DNA from: Microascus cirrosus
Taxonomy: Eukaryota > Ascomycota > Sordariomycetes > Microascales > Microascaceae
NCBI GenBank assembly: GCA_030271035.1
Contig: JAMBUN010000298.1
Coordinates: 368,309-432,308 of the forward strand
Direction of reading: 5' to 3'
DNA: 64,000 nucleotides
Both the position numbers and the translations under genes were made by a program. Position 1 is the stretch's first letter. The number at the start of each line of letters is the position of its first letter. Positions 44,750 through 54,875 of the stretch are shown piece by piece. The notes under the pieces are model-generated. The model ran no database searches. It saw only the letters and a list, made by a program, of their open reading frames with translations, and was not told the DNA's origin.

Positions 44750-45211
44750 GGTTCATCGCGGGGTGGGCGGGGGGGGTTGGGAGAAAACCAAGAATAATCG
44801 GATGAGGTCCAGATTCGCGGTGGGACTGAAAGCTGCAAGGGGCGTTGGCAGTGGAGAGTGGGCCCAAGCTCGATTTCGGTTAGTGTGGGGCCATCGTTGT
44901 AGTGGGGCGTCCATACGGAATTAGGTAGTAGGAGGGTCCATCAGGACTGGGCTCGGACTTCAACCGGGAACACAGCGACATTGGGTCGCGCTTGATACGG
45001 TTGAAACAAGGGATGCTCGCCCAAACGGTGGGAATTTTTGGCTCAGGGCCCAAGCCACACGATGGGCATTGGGAGTACTCTCCCTGCTCGCTCTGTGTCC
45101 ATGTGCATCGCATCTTGACCTCGTCTCATTGCTCGTGTTACTTCTCATCACGCGGGGTATAAGTGACGTCTTATCTTGTGCTGGCAGCCAGCTTGTCTCA
45201 GCAAAACTCCC
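44750..45211. promoter_or_regulatory. divergent promoter region COX11 / FAD oxidoreductase
   Basis: 462 bp between divergent start codons. No specific site or gene recognised. Confidence 0.5.
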
Positions 45212-46809
45212 ATGGCTCATAGTCAACCGTTAGTCTACCATATATCCAAGCAAGCTTCCTTTACTGATTGTTAAACCCAGAAAGAGAATCGCCGTAGTCG
45301 GCAGTGGCTGCGCGGGCCTGGCCGCCGTCTGGTCTCTCAAGGACACCCACCACGATGTCTTCCTCTACGAGGCCGCCGACCGACTCGGCGGACACACCAA
45401 CACAGTGCAGTGGGCAACCGGGAAGTACACCACGGACGTAGACACTGGTTTCATCGTCGTCAACGAGGCGACCTACCGTGAGAGCTCCCACCTCACCAAC
45501 GCTCAAATATACGCTGACCGCTCCTCTAGCAAACTTCATCAACTTCCTCAAGGAAGTCGATGTCCCGCTTGAACCCACGGACATGACCCTCGCCGTCTCC
45601 CGCGACGCCGGCTATTTCGAGTGGGCCGGCACGTCCCTTCGCTCCATCTTCTGCCAGCCCACGAACCTCTTCTCGCCTCGCTTCTGGCGGATGCTGTTCG
45701 ACATTATCCGCTTCAACCACTTCGCCCTGGATCTTCTCGTTGAGGATGATGCAGGAAATGGAAACGGGGACTTAGCGCTCACCGCTTCGATTGGGGAGTA
45801 CTTGGACAGGGAAGGATACTCGTCCGCTTTCCGCGACGACTATCTCATCCCCATGACTGCCGCAGTCTGGAGCACGAGTCCGGACAAATGCGCCCTGGAC
45901 TTCCCTGCGCTGACCCTTGTCCGCTTCTTCTGGAACCACCACCTGTTCTCAACCATCTCGGAGAAACCGAAGTGGCTCACACCCAAATACTGCGGGCAGA
46001 GCTACATTGACGCAATAATGCGAGGCTTCCCCGGGAATCACATCTTTCTCGGCACTCCCGTCTGCTCCCTTATGAATGAACCTTCAGGGAAGGTCCGCCT
46101 CCTCCTTGAGAATGGGTCTACTGCGCTGTACGACCAGGTCATCCTCGCCACGCACGGAGACCAGGCATACTCCATCGTCAAACCCACCGCAACTCCTCAA
46201 GAAACCGCCATTCTCTCCGCCTTCAAAACGTCGAAGAACAAGGCAGTCCTCCACTCCGACCCCTCCCTTCTCCCATGTAGTCCCATCGCCCGCTCCTGCT
46301 GGAACTACATGACCCGCTCGGCGCCCGGCCGTAGCAACGTCGACTCCGTCTGCCTCACCTATGATATGAACTCCCTTCAGCACATACCCCGGGAAACATT
46401 CGGCGACGTCCTCGTCACGCTCAACCCGCTCTGGCTCCCCCGGCCCGAAACGGTACGGGCGGAGTTTGAATACGCACACCCGTTGTACACACCCGAGGCG
46501 GTCCGGGCGCAGGGGCGCTTGCACGAGATTCAGGGAGTGAGAGGGGTGAGGTATGCGGGCGCTTGGACGGGGTATGGATTCCATGAGGATGGGTTCACGA
46601 GTGGGTTGAAGGCTGCTGAAGCGCTGGGAGGTAGGGTAGGATTTGCGGTGAGGAATTCGACGTATAGTAGGGGCAGGAGACCAGATGTTGGGCTGAAGAA
46701 GAGAGCTATTAGGGCGTTGATTTCAGCTGTGCAGGCTGCGGTTGTGGAACCGTTGGAGTGGGTATTTGGGACGGGGCGAGTAGTGGACGAGAAGAAGAAG
46801 CGGGCCTGA
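45212..46809 (+). CDS. FAD-dependent oxidoreductase (amine-oxidase-like, COG2907 type)
   Basis: Exons 45212-45228 (17 nt), 45281-45477, 45530-46809; both introns are 52 bp. 497 residues. The FAD-binding Rossmann motif is AVVGSGCAGLAAVW (G13, G15, G18), followed by the ribose-binding acidic residue in FLYEAADRLGGHTNT. Further flavoprotein features: DTGFIVVNEATYPNF (restored across the second intron), YDQVILATHGDQA and the C-terminal YAGAWTGYGFHEDGFTSG dinucleotide-binding motif. The family is known as predicted NAD/FAD-binding proteins; in bacteria it often sits beside lipid methyltransferases, but no such partner is nearby here. Substrate unknown; a role in fatty-acid or carotenoid-like lipid oxidation is only a guess. 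A basic C-terminal tail (RVVDEKKKRA) follows the catalytic domain. No membrane helix or signal peptide is obvious. Confidence 0.88.
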
Positions 46810-47339
46810 AGGTTTGCTTGTCAGATGATGGTTAGGGATGTTTGGAGCATACTTTAGATGAGAGCCTCTGGGTATACGTGTACAGCGCAAGGGGACCAGC
46901 CTTTCCATGCAGCTTTGTAGCTGAGCCGTTGCTAGTCAGCCTAAGGAGCCTATTTAAGAGGCTCGGACTTGAATGACATGCATGGGGGGAGGGGGAACAG
47001 TGACTACCGTGTTGGGTTGAGACACCCAAACCTACCACTGAGTGCTTTCTTAGTCCCCTTGGCCACCGAACCGCGCACTCAAGAATGCAGAAGCATACAT
47101 CGCGTGAGAACAGATTCTCATTTTCTATATCCCTTGTCTCTCAAGACGCCTTCCCACTCCTAATCCCGCGAAAATGCCCCCTACACCGCAAGCCCCTTCC
47201 TCAATTTTAGTTGCAAAGGGCAAATTAAGGATATTAGAACCATGAGTTTCCTTCCGCCTGACTCCTGACCGGGCCGTCCATTGGCCAAATAAAGTATAGA
47301 AGAACAAATTGCAGACCTTGCGGTCATGAAGGTAGCATT
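46810..47339. other. convergent intergenic region
   Basis: 530 bp between the oxidoreductase and TAF4 stops, with no protein-like frame. Fits 3' UTRs. Confidence 0.55.
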
Positions 47340-49387
47340 TTACCTCGGACCCGACGTATCCAGCTTGTCATAAGCTTTCTGCAGGACCGCACCGTCGACG
47401 CCATCCGCCTCGAGGGCCGCGATCCAATCCCTGAGCTGGATACCGCGTCCCTTCTCCTTATCTTCCCGCCAGTTGCCTAGTCTCGTACGGCTCTCGGTCG
47501 TCAAGGGTATGTTCTCCGCCTGCGCGGCGCCGCCACCGGGTGCCCCTCCCGCTGTTCCTCCCGGCCCAGGTGTCCCCGCGCGGGCGGGAGTCGATGCGCC
47601 GCTTCGGCCCTTGGGATTCATCCAATCGTACTTCTTCTTGCCGAAAAGACCACCCGTCTTCCCGACGAACATACTACTCGTAATATTCTGGCTCGCGTGG
47701 TTGCTAGCTTCTGCGGCCTTGGATGCCGCGGCCTTCTTTTGCTCCTTCTTGGTCTCCTTCTTCGAGCCGCCCTCGCTGGGAGTAGCGCCAGGTGTACCCG
47801 GCGCAACAGAACCTGCGCGTGAGGGAGTGGCTGAGTCCTTCGTGCCCTCGGTGCGGGCATTACGTTTTCGCAGGCGGGTCTCCTCCCAATCACGATCAAC
47901 CCTCGTGACCTCTCGCATCGTGGCTATCGTCTCGTTCTTCTCGATCTTATGTAGTTTTATGGGGACGCCATTGACGGGGTCCAGATTCGCGGCGGATTGA
48001 GATCCTGATATTGACGAGACGCGTAAGCAAATACAAGGACTAATACCCATAATAGGGGACATGGACACCCGAGCGTACTCTTTCGAGAATTGGCGTCGCC
48101 ATCTGTCGCCTCCCCAGAGGTGACTGCCGCCGCTTCTTGCTCAACCGCCGCCATTCCCGGGAGGGGAGCGGCAACGTCCGCCCACTCATCGGGGATTTGT
48201 CCATGAGAGGACTCTTGGCGGTTCGTCGACAATCGAAAAGCTTCTTCAGCAACGTTCCGTATCCTCTGCTTGCATGCTAGAGACAATAGCGAGAGTTGGT
48301 CTGCTAGGAAAGTTTCCTGAGCCACGTACGAACCCGAAGTCGTAACGATCGTCCCGTCGGGCAAAGTCTTGGTGGACACCTTCACTTGGGGCAGGGGTTG
48401 ATCCTCGGCTACCCGCCTCCGATCCTGAGTGTTCTGGACGTTCTTGTAGTCGAGATGGAGATCGAGACCCTGGTCTTTCGCAAGCTTCTCAAGCTTCCGG
48501 TGAACGACGGGAGCCGTCAAGAAAGGTGAATTAAGCTCCTGAGATCGCGCAGCGGCCAACTTCTTCGAAGCGGCGTCCCACGCTTTTTTTGCGGCAATTG
48601 CGGCAAGCTCATCTTGGGACTGAGCCTTGAGGTGTTCTGCCGGTTGGTTCATCCCACCAGCACCGTGGAAGCTATCCCTAGAACCCGCCGGATACTGTGG
48701 AAAGCCATAGGCGATATCTTGGCTATTCAGTAGCATCTCTGCGGCAAGCTGTTCCTCGGCACGAAGATCGATGCCCGTCCCCGCCAACATATCCGTAGGC
48801 TCATACTCGTACTCCTTGGTGGGACGATCGGGGGGTCGGGTTGGGGGTGCCATACTACCCGGCGTCGCAGGCGACTCGGCGGGTGCGCCAGACGGCTGTG
48901 GTGCAATAGGCGCCATTGCTGCGGCGGTGTATGGCGCTGGTGCTGTGGATGCCGTGGGAGGCGATAGCTGTGAGGCTTGCGCGTCAGGAGCACTTACCGA
49001 CGTGTTGCCGTTTGTATAGCCTTGCAGTGCGTTAGGATTCGCAGAGACGGTCGGAGGGGTCGACATTGCTGGAGCTGTGATCGCATTCGGGGTCGTGACA
49101 GTTGTGGGTGTGGGAACAGGAATGCCTGCAAACTGTGGCGAGGCTACAGCGCTCGAAGGGGTTTGGCCGGGTGATGCACCTGTCGTTCCAGGAGTTGGCG
49201 CGTAGGCGTTGTGCGGAGACTGCGGTTGCGAAGATGGCGCGGGCGAGAGTTTTGGTCGCTTATTGGGAGGCAACGCGAAGGCCGCTGAGGAAGGAGTTGG
49301 AGAAGGAGATTGTTGTTGGGAGGTAGGCGGAGAAAAGGCAGGGGCAGCCGGTGTTGGTAATGATGGATGTGACTGTGGTTGGGCCAT
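47340..49387 (-). CDS. TAF4: transcription initiation factor TFIID subunit 4
   Basis: TAF4 pairs with TAF12 through a histone-like fold in TFIID. Exons 49387-48079 and 48004-47340; the 74-bp intron (GTACGC..CAG) joins NSRKR to SQSAANLDP. 657 residues. The first 190 residues are Pro/Ser/Thr/Gln-rich and disordered. The conserved part has TDMLAGTGIDLRAEEQLAAE, RKLEKLAKDQGLDLHLDYKN, SYVAQETFLADQLSLLSLACKQRI and HGQIPDEWADVA, the TAF4 C-terminal domain signature. After a helical, Lys-rich stretch (RDWEETRLRKRNA), the tail includes KYDWMNPKGRSGASTPARAGTP and a final RLGNWREDKEKGRGIQLRDW segment typical of fungal TAF4. ATG 49387 starts MAQPQSHPSLP. Confidence 0.92.
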
Positions 49388-50108
49388 TGTTGCTGGTTGG
49401 TGAGCGACTTAGAACTACCTATTGAATAGGGTAGGCACTGATTCAGATGCAGACACCGTCTGGTGCAAAGACGCGACACGATCGAAAGAAGGCCCAGCGG
49501 TGGGATGGCAGGCAGCGAAGCCTGAAGGACAAGGAGGCCGCGCCACCCATCCGACAACGTGCTTGCGAGCAGCAATAATCCACGCGGTGCTTTCCGTCTA
49601 AGCCAAAACCAGGGGCATCTGATGAGACGGTACTGCCTAGGACGCGAGATTCGGCGAGGGGTTCGTGGCTGATGGCGATGAGCGGCGAGTCGCGTCCCAG
49701 AGTCTGACGACGAAGAGCAAGAAGCTCCTCTGCGGCAACTAGCGAACTGGGCAATTTAAAGTCACGTGATGGAACCTGGGCCGTGCGCCTGGCAGCTCCA
49801 CCAAAGACACGTCCAGACCACGCGCCGTTTAAAAGCAAGCTCAGAACTTTGGGCGACTTGAGTATTCTCCGAGGAATCTCCATTTCGGAGCGCCATTCCT
49901 TTGCCAAGGAAGGACCTTCGGCGTGCATCACCTCTGGACACACTTCTTTCCGTCTGTGATCCACAAGGTTCGACCATATCCCGTCTGCCTCTTAGATCGG
50001 GCACGGTATGTGAACTGAGCGTAAACCTGACACGCCCAGCCAACTTTACACATTCACGGTTTGCCGTGATCCGTGCCTCTCGGTCGCGACTCGATCGCTG
50101 TCGACTCC
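49388..50108. promoter_or_regulatory. divergent promoter region TAF4 / YSH1
   Basis: 721 bp between divergent starts, carrying the perfect palindrome TCACGTGA at 49762-49769, a bHLH-type site placed roughly midway. No gene seen. Confidence 0.55.
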
Positions 50109-53100
50109 ATGGCGACCAAACGGAAGGCTGCCGCGATGGCAGCCCCCGAACCCGAAGAGCCTGTCGATCCAGCTGACCAACTGAAGTTCCTATGTCTTGG
50201 TGGCGGGAATGAGGTTGGCCGTTCGTGTCATATCATTCAGTACAAGGGCAAGACTGTAATGGTAAGAACTTCCTGGTTACTGCTGTCTTCCCGTTCCATC
50301 TGACGTTGTGCCTCTCTAGCTCGATGCCGGACAGCATCCCGCCTACGACGGCCTAGCCGCTCTCCCATTCTTTGACGATTTCGATCTCAGCACCGTCGAT
50401 GTGCTCCTCATCAGCCAGTAAGCGGGCCCCTCCCCCAGTTTCGTGTACTCTTGGACGCAGGGCAAGGCGGCAGCAGGACGCGTATGATCTCGACGAGGCG
50501 CATCTATTGAAGGATCACTTCCGCATTGCTACATACGTATTGCTATGTACTCGAACGGCCCTCGAGATGATGCGCGCCACGTATATCCATTTGCGCTCGA
50601 TGACATGTCGAACTGCCACATCTTGTCCTCCCCCATTCCCTGAAAGTAGACAGACAATCAATAGACTCTTTTCCACCCAGGTCCTGCTGCTTTGCCCTGC
50701 AGTCCTCCCCGTTGTCTTGTGTGTGAAGGCTTGACATTCCTCGTTTCTCTGCTTCCTGCTTATCCATGATTGAGCGCAAGGCCAAAGCTGACGCCTATCC
50801 AGTTTCCACGTTGACCATGCCGCATCTCTTCCTTATGTCCTCGCGAAGACGAACTTCCGGGGCCGCGTCTTCATGACGCACGCCACTAAGGCTATCTACA
50901 AGTGGCTCATCCAGGACAGCGTACGAGTGGGCAACACATCGTCGAACCCTACTTCCCAGCCTGTGTACTCGGAACAAGACCATTTGAGCACTTTTCCCAT
51001 GATCGAGGCCATCGACTACCACACCACGCATACCGTGTCCTCCATCAGGATCACACCGTTTCCTGCTGGTCATGTCCTCGGAGCTGCCATGTTCCTCATC
51101 GAGATTGCCGGACTCAATATCTTCTTCACAGGCGACTACTCCCGTGAGCAAGATCGCCATCTTGTATCTGCCGAGGTCCCCCGGGGGGTCAAGATCGACG
51201 TGCTAATCACGGAGTCCACATACGGAATATCGTCGCACACGCCACGTGAAGAACGCGAGCAGGCGCTCATGAAGTCCATCACCGGCATCCTCAACCGCGG
51301 GGGCCGGGTTCTCATGCCGGTCTTTGCCCTTGGTAGAGCCCAGGAGCTACTCCTTATTCTTGATGAGTATTGGGGAAAACATGCCGAGTTCCAGAAGATC
51401 CCCATCTACTACGCCAGCAACCTGGCTCGTCGCTGCATGCAGGTGTATCAGACTTACATCGGGTCTATGAATGATAATATCAAGCGCCTCTTCAGCGAGC
51501 GAATGGCCGAGGCTGCCGAGGCGGGTGACACGGTGGGCAAGGGGGGCCCTTGGGACTTCAAGTACATCCGGTCCCTGAAGAACCTTGACCGCTTTGACGA
51601 CGTTGGCGGCTGCGTCATGCTTGCCAGTCCCGGCATGTTGCAAAATGGTGTGAGCAGAGAGTTGCTAGAGAGGTGGGCTCCCAATGACAAGAACGGAGTC
51701 ATCATCACCGGTTACAGCGTCGAGGGCACGATGGCGAAGCAGATCATGCAGGAGCCCGATCAGATCCCTGCTGTCATGTCCAAATCCGCGGCGGCCGCGA
51801 GAAGGGGGGCCGGCGAGGGTGACAAGGTGATGATTCCGCGGAGGTGTAGCGTTGAGGAGTACTCCTTCTCTGCTCACGTTGATGGTAATGAAAACCGTGA
51901 GTTCATCGAGGACATTGCTGCGCCGGTTGTGGTGAGTAGACGGCCCCTTTAGCATAATAAGCCTTGCCCTCGAAACTAACAGCAATCCTACAGATCCTGG
52001 TCCATGGCGAGCAGCACAACATGATGCGCCTCAAGTCCAAACTGCTCTCCCTTAACGCCCAGAAAACCGAAAAGGTCAAGATCTTCTCCCCACGAAACTG
52101 CGAAGAGCTCCTCATCCCTTTCAAATCCGACAAGATGGCCAAAGTGGTGGGTAAGCTAGCCTCTATCCAGCCCCCGAGCCGGGTTCTCTCGGCTGAGGAC
52201 CCCGACTCGCACCTTGTGACGGGCGTGCTCGTCCAGAATGACTTCAAGCTGTCTCTCATGGCGCCGGAAGATCTACGCGAGTATGCCGGTTTAAACACGA
52301 CGACTGTGACATGCAAGCAGAAGTTTACGATGGGGTATGCGGGCGTGGATCTAATCAGATGGGCGTTAGAGGGGACATATGGTGCAATCGAGGAACTGCC
52401 AGAAATGCACAAGGGGAATGCCTCGGATGGGGAGAGCGGAGAGAACGGCGATGGCCAAAATGGGGAGGCGCCAGAAGAGGCGGACGAGGAGATTCATCAG
52501 CTCGTGGCGGCGTACCTCGTCATGGGGTGCATAACCGTCCGTTATAGGAGTAACCGCGAGGTAGAGATGGAGTGGGAGGGCAACCTCCACAATGATAGCA
52601 TTGCGGATTCGGTCATGGCCGTTCTGATGATGGTCGAGACGAGTCCCGCAGCCGTGAAGCGTGAGTGCTTACCCCTTCCTTACAAATTATTACGGACTTC
52701 TCATGAAACTAATATTATGGGATCAGGCTCCGGCTCCCAGTCACCCCACCATCACCACCATCCCGTCCTCTCCGCCCACAACCCCCAAGCAAACCCTGAC
52801 CCTGCCACCCGCCTCAGCCGCCTCCTCCTCTTCCTAGAAGCTCAATTCGGCGCTGACAACGTTTCTCCTGTCGCGGAACCTAAGCTGCCGCTCGTCCAAG
52901 AGCTTGCGGACGCCGACGCTATGGATACTGACAAGGAAGACCCGCGCCGCGCTGCGGAACTGGAGCGTCTACACAAGAAAGGGATACCCGTTCCCGGGGT
53001 GGATATCCGCTGTGACAAGATGGCCGCGAGGGTGTGGTTGGAGGATTTGGAGGTGGAGTGCCAGCATAAGGTCTTTGCGGACAGGGTTCGAGCGGTTGTT

Positions 53101-53139
53101 GAAAGGGCTTGTGAGACGGTTGCACCGCTCTGGGGGTAG
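50109..53139 (+). CDS. YSH1: cleavage/polyadenylation endonuclease Ysh1 (CPSF73)
   Basis: Zinc-dependent metallo-beta-lactamase/beta-CASP nuclease that cuts pre-mRNA at the poly(A) site, nuclear. Five exons: 50109-50261, 50320-50417, 50803-51931, 51994-52660, 52727-53139. 819 residues (yeast 779). Motifs: FLCLGGGNEVGRSCH, the HxHxDH zinc motif H84-F-H86-V-D88-H89 (the first His codon is split by intron 2), FFTGDYSREQDRHL, ITESTYG, LMPVFALGRAQELLLIL, NGVIITGYSVEGTMAK and motif C SFSAHVD; after it ILVHGEQHNMMRLKSKL. The C-terminal domain (LLFLEAQFGADNV and beyond) follows a Ser/His-rich linker with five consecutive His. Intron 2 is 385 bp, far longer than the others (58-66 bp). Intron 4 (52661-52726) is 66 bp and stop-free. 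Confidence 0.97.
50418..50802 (+). other. unusually long YSH1 intron 2
   Basis: 385 bp with GTAAGC donor and TATCCAG acceptor. No further coding exon fits, because the protein runs directly LISH-FHVDH across it. It contains a C-box-like ATGATGC near 50568 and CTGA near 50640, only weakly suggestive of a snoRNA. Confidence 0.8.
52661..52726 (+). other. stop-free 66-bp YSH1 intron 4
   Basis: GTGAGT donor, CTAAT branch, CAG acceptor; 22 codons without a stop. Splicing joins AAVKR to SGSQSPHHHHH. Read-through would keep the frame. Confidence 0.75.
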
Positions 53140-53707
53140 GTGTTTATGGGAATGGAACTATCAAGATGGTGGAGAATAGGGGACTTTGGGAATGACACGC
53201 AATTGTGAGTTAGGGAGGCAGGGGATTAGAAAAATAGGGCGAAATAACCGAAGCGCTGACGAAGGGAGCATTGTGTACTGCGTATTTACTATAGTTCTAT
53301 GGAGTCACTGCCGGCTACGTAGTCTTCAATCATCGATAAAGCACTCGAACAACTTGTCGCTTTTCATGAATTGGTATGTCAATCGCGAAGAAAGCAAGGA
53401 GGCTTCTGGTTTCATGAATAGAGCATAAACTGGGTTGCCCTATCACCACCGGAGCTAAGCAAGGGACTCAACGCCCCATCCGCTAGAGCTCACCGGTCGG
53501 CTATTTGAGTACATAACCCATGCTCGCCCAACGCCCATCCCGTCGCTCAATCGAAGCGTAAACTCCACGCCAAAGAGAATGTCCACATATTGACACCATT
53601 AAAACTTCCCCTTGTTTACAACGAAGCCCTCGAGCGCCGCTATCAAATCCAGTTAGTAAAAGCAATTGAGGGCGAAATTCTTGATGACGCTCAACCGGAT
53701 ACAGGCC
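53140..53707. other. convergent intergenic region
   Basis: 568 bp between the YSH1 and ARG3 stops. I looked for 5S rRNA or tRNA in 53430-53560 and found no convincing match. Confidence 0.5.
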
Positions 53708-54875
53708 CTAGAAGAGGTGAATGGGAACGGTGTAGGGAAACTCACAAAGCGCTGCCCAGAGCCTATTCTCCGCCTCGGGAAACACAAGGCTCCTCTTCCC
53801 GTAGAACACGTCGTCGTCGACCTCCTCCTTATGCCTTGGCAAACAGTGCATGAACTTCCACCCCTCCTTCGCGCCGCCCCTGGCCGCGAGCTTCTCTGTG
53901 ATCTGGTACCCCTCGAACGCCTTTATCCTCTTATGTGTCTCAGTCTCCTGGCCCATGGATATCCAGGTATCCGTAACGAGGATGTCCGCATCCTTGGCGG
54001 CCTCCTCAGGGACGGTCGTCTCGATGAGACGACCCGCCGAAGGCGTGCTCGCCGCCGCAGAGTTGATGAGGTCTTTCATGGGCTGCGGGATGCCGTAACC
54101 TTGCGGCGAGGCGACAGCAATAGTGGCGCCGCACTTGACGGCGGAGATAGCCAGGTCGAAGAGAACGTTGTTGGAGTCGCCGATCCAGGCGAGCTTGAGG
54201 CCGGAGAGGCCGAGGGAGGAGCCAGAGGATGAAGGGAAGGCCTCATGGATAGTAAGGAAGTCAGCGATGGACTGGAGCGGATGGAAGTCGTCGGACAGAG
54301 CGTTAATGACGGGGACAGAAGAGTGAGCGGCCAGATCAGCGACGTCTGAGTGAGGGCCTACGCGAGCGACCATGCAGGACGTCATGGAGGAGATGACGAC
54401 CGAGGTGTCGTACAGGGATTCATTTACCTGCTTCCGGGTTAGCCTTTTCCTAAACAACGGACACCCCATTCCCCAGCCTAGCAGACAGACGAAGAATCAA
54501 GGGTCCCACGGAGAATGCTCCACTAACACCAAGCTGGATGTCGTCCTTGCCCAGAAACATCGGATGCCCTCCCATCATAGTAACAGCTGCCTCAGTAGAC
54601 ACCCTTGTCCTAGTACTCCTCTTGCTAAACATCATGGCGACGGTCTGGCCAGCCAGCTTCGCCCTCACCGCGGCCGCGTGCTGCGCATTGCCGCCCTTGA
54701 CGAGGGCCTTGTGGGACGCCGCGTTGCGCACGAGGGAGGTAAACTCTGCAGGCGAGAGATCGGCTATCGTCATGAGAGAACGAGGGGGTTTCTGGGTGCT
54801 GGCCTGGGTGTAGGAGCAGGATTGGGCCCTGAGGCCCATAAGAGCCCGCTGGGCGAGCTTGTTCGCGTGATGCAT
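53708..54875 (-). CDS. ARG3: ornithine carbamoyltransferase, mitochondrial
   Basis: Makes citrulline from ornithine and carbamoyl phosphate in arginine synthesis; mitochondrial in filamentous fungi. Exons 54875-54528 and 54427-53708; the 100-bp intron (GTTAGT..CAG) restores DDIQLGVNESLYDTSVV. 355 residues. A presequence (MHHANKLAQRALMGLRAQ) precedes the enzyme. Motifs: carbamoyl-phosphate site SKRSTRTRVS (STRTR 87-91), HPLQ at 165-168, LAWIGDSNNVL, DTWISMGQETE with the SMG loop that binds ornithine, and FMHCLPRHKEEVDDDVFYG. All key residues are present. I chose the ATG at 54875; the frame is open further upstream but that part is not presequence-like. It converges on YSH1. Confidence 0.97.

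Noticed and set aside
53430..53560. possible 5S rRNA fragment
   Set aside because: Only a few bases resemble 5S; internal control region not found.
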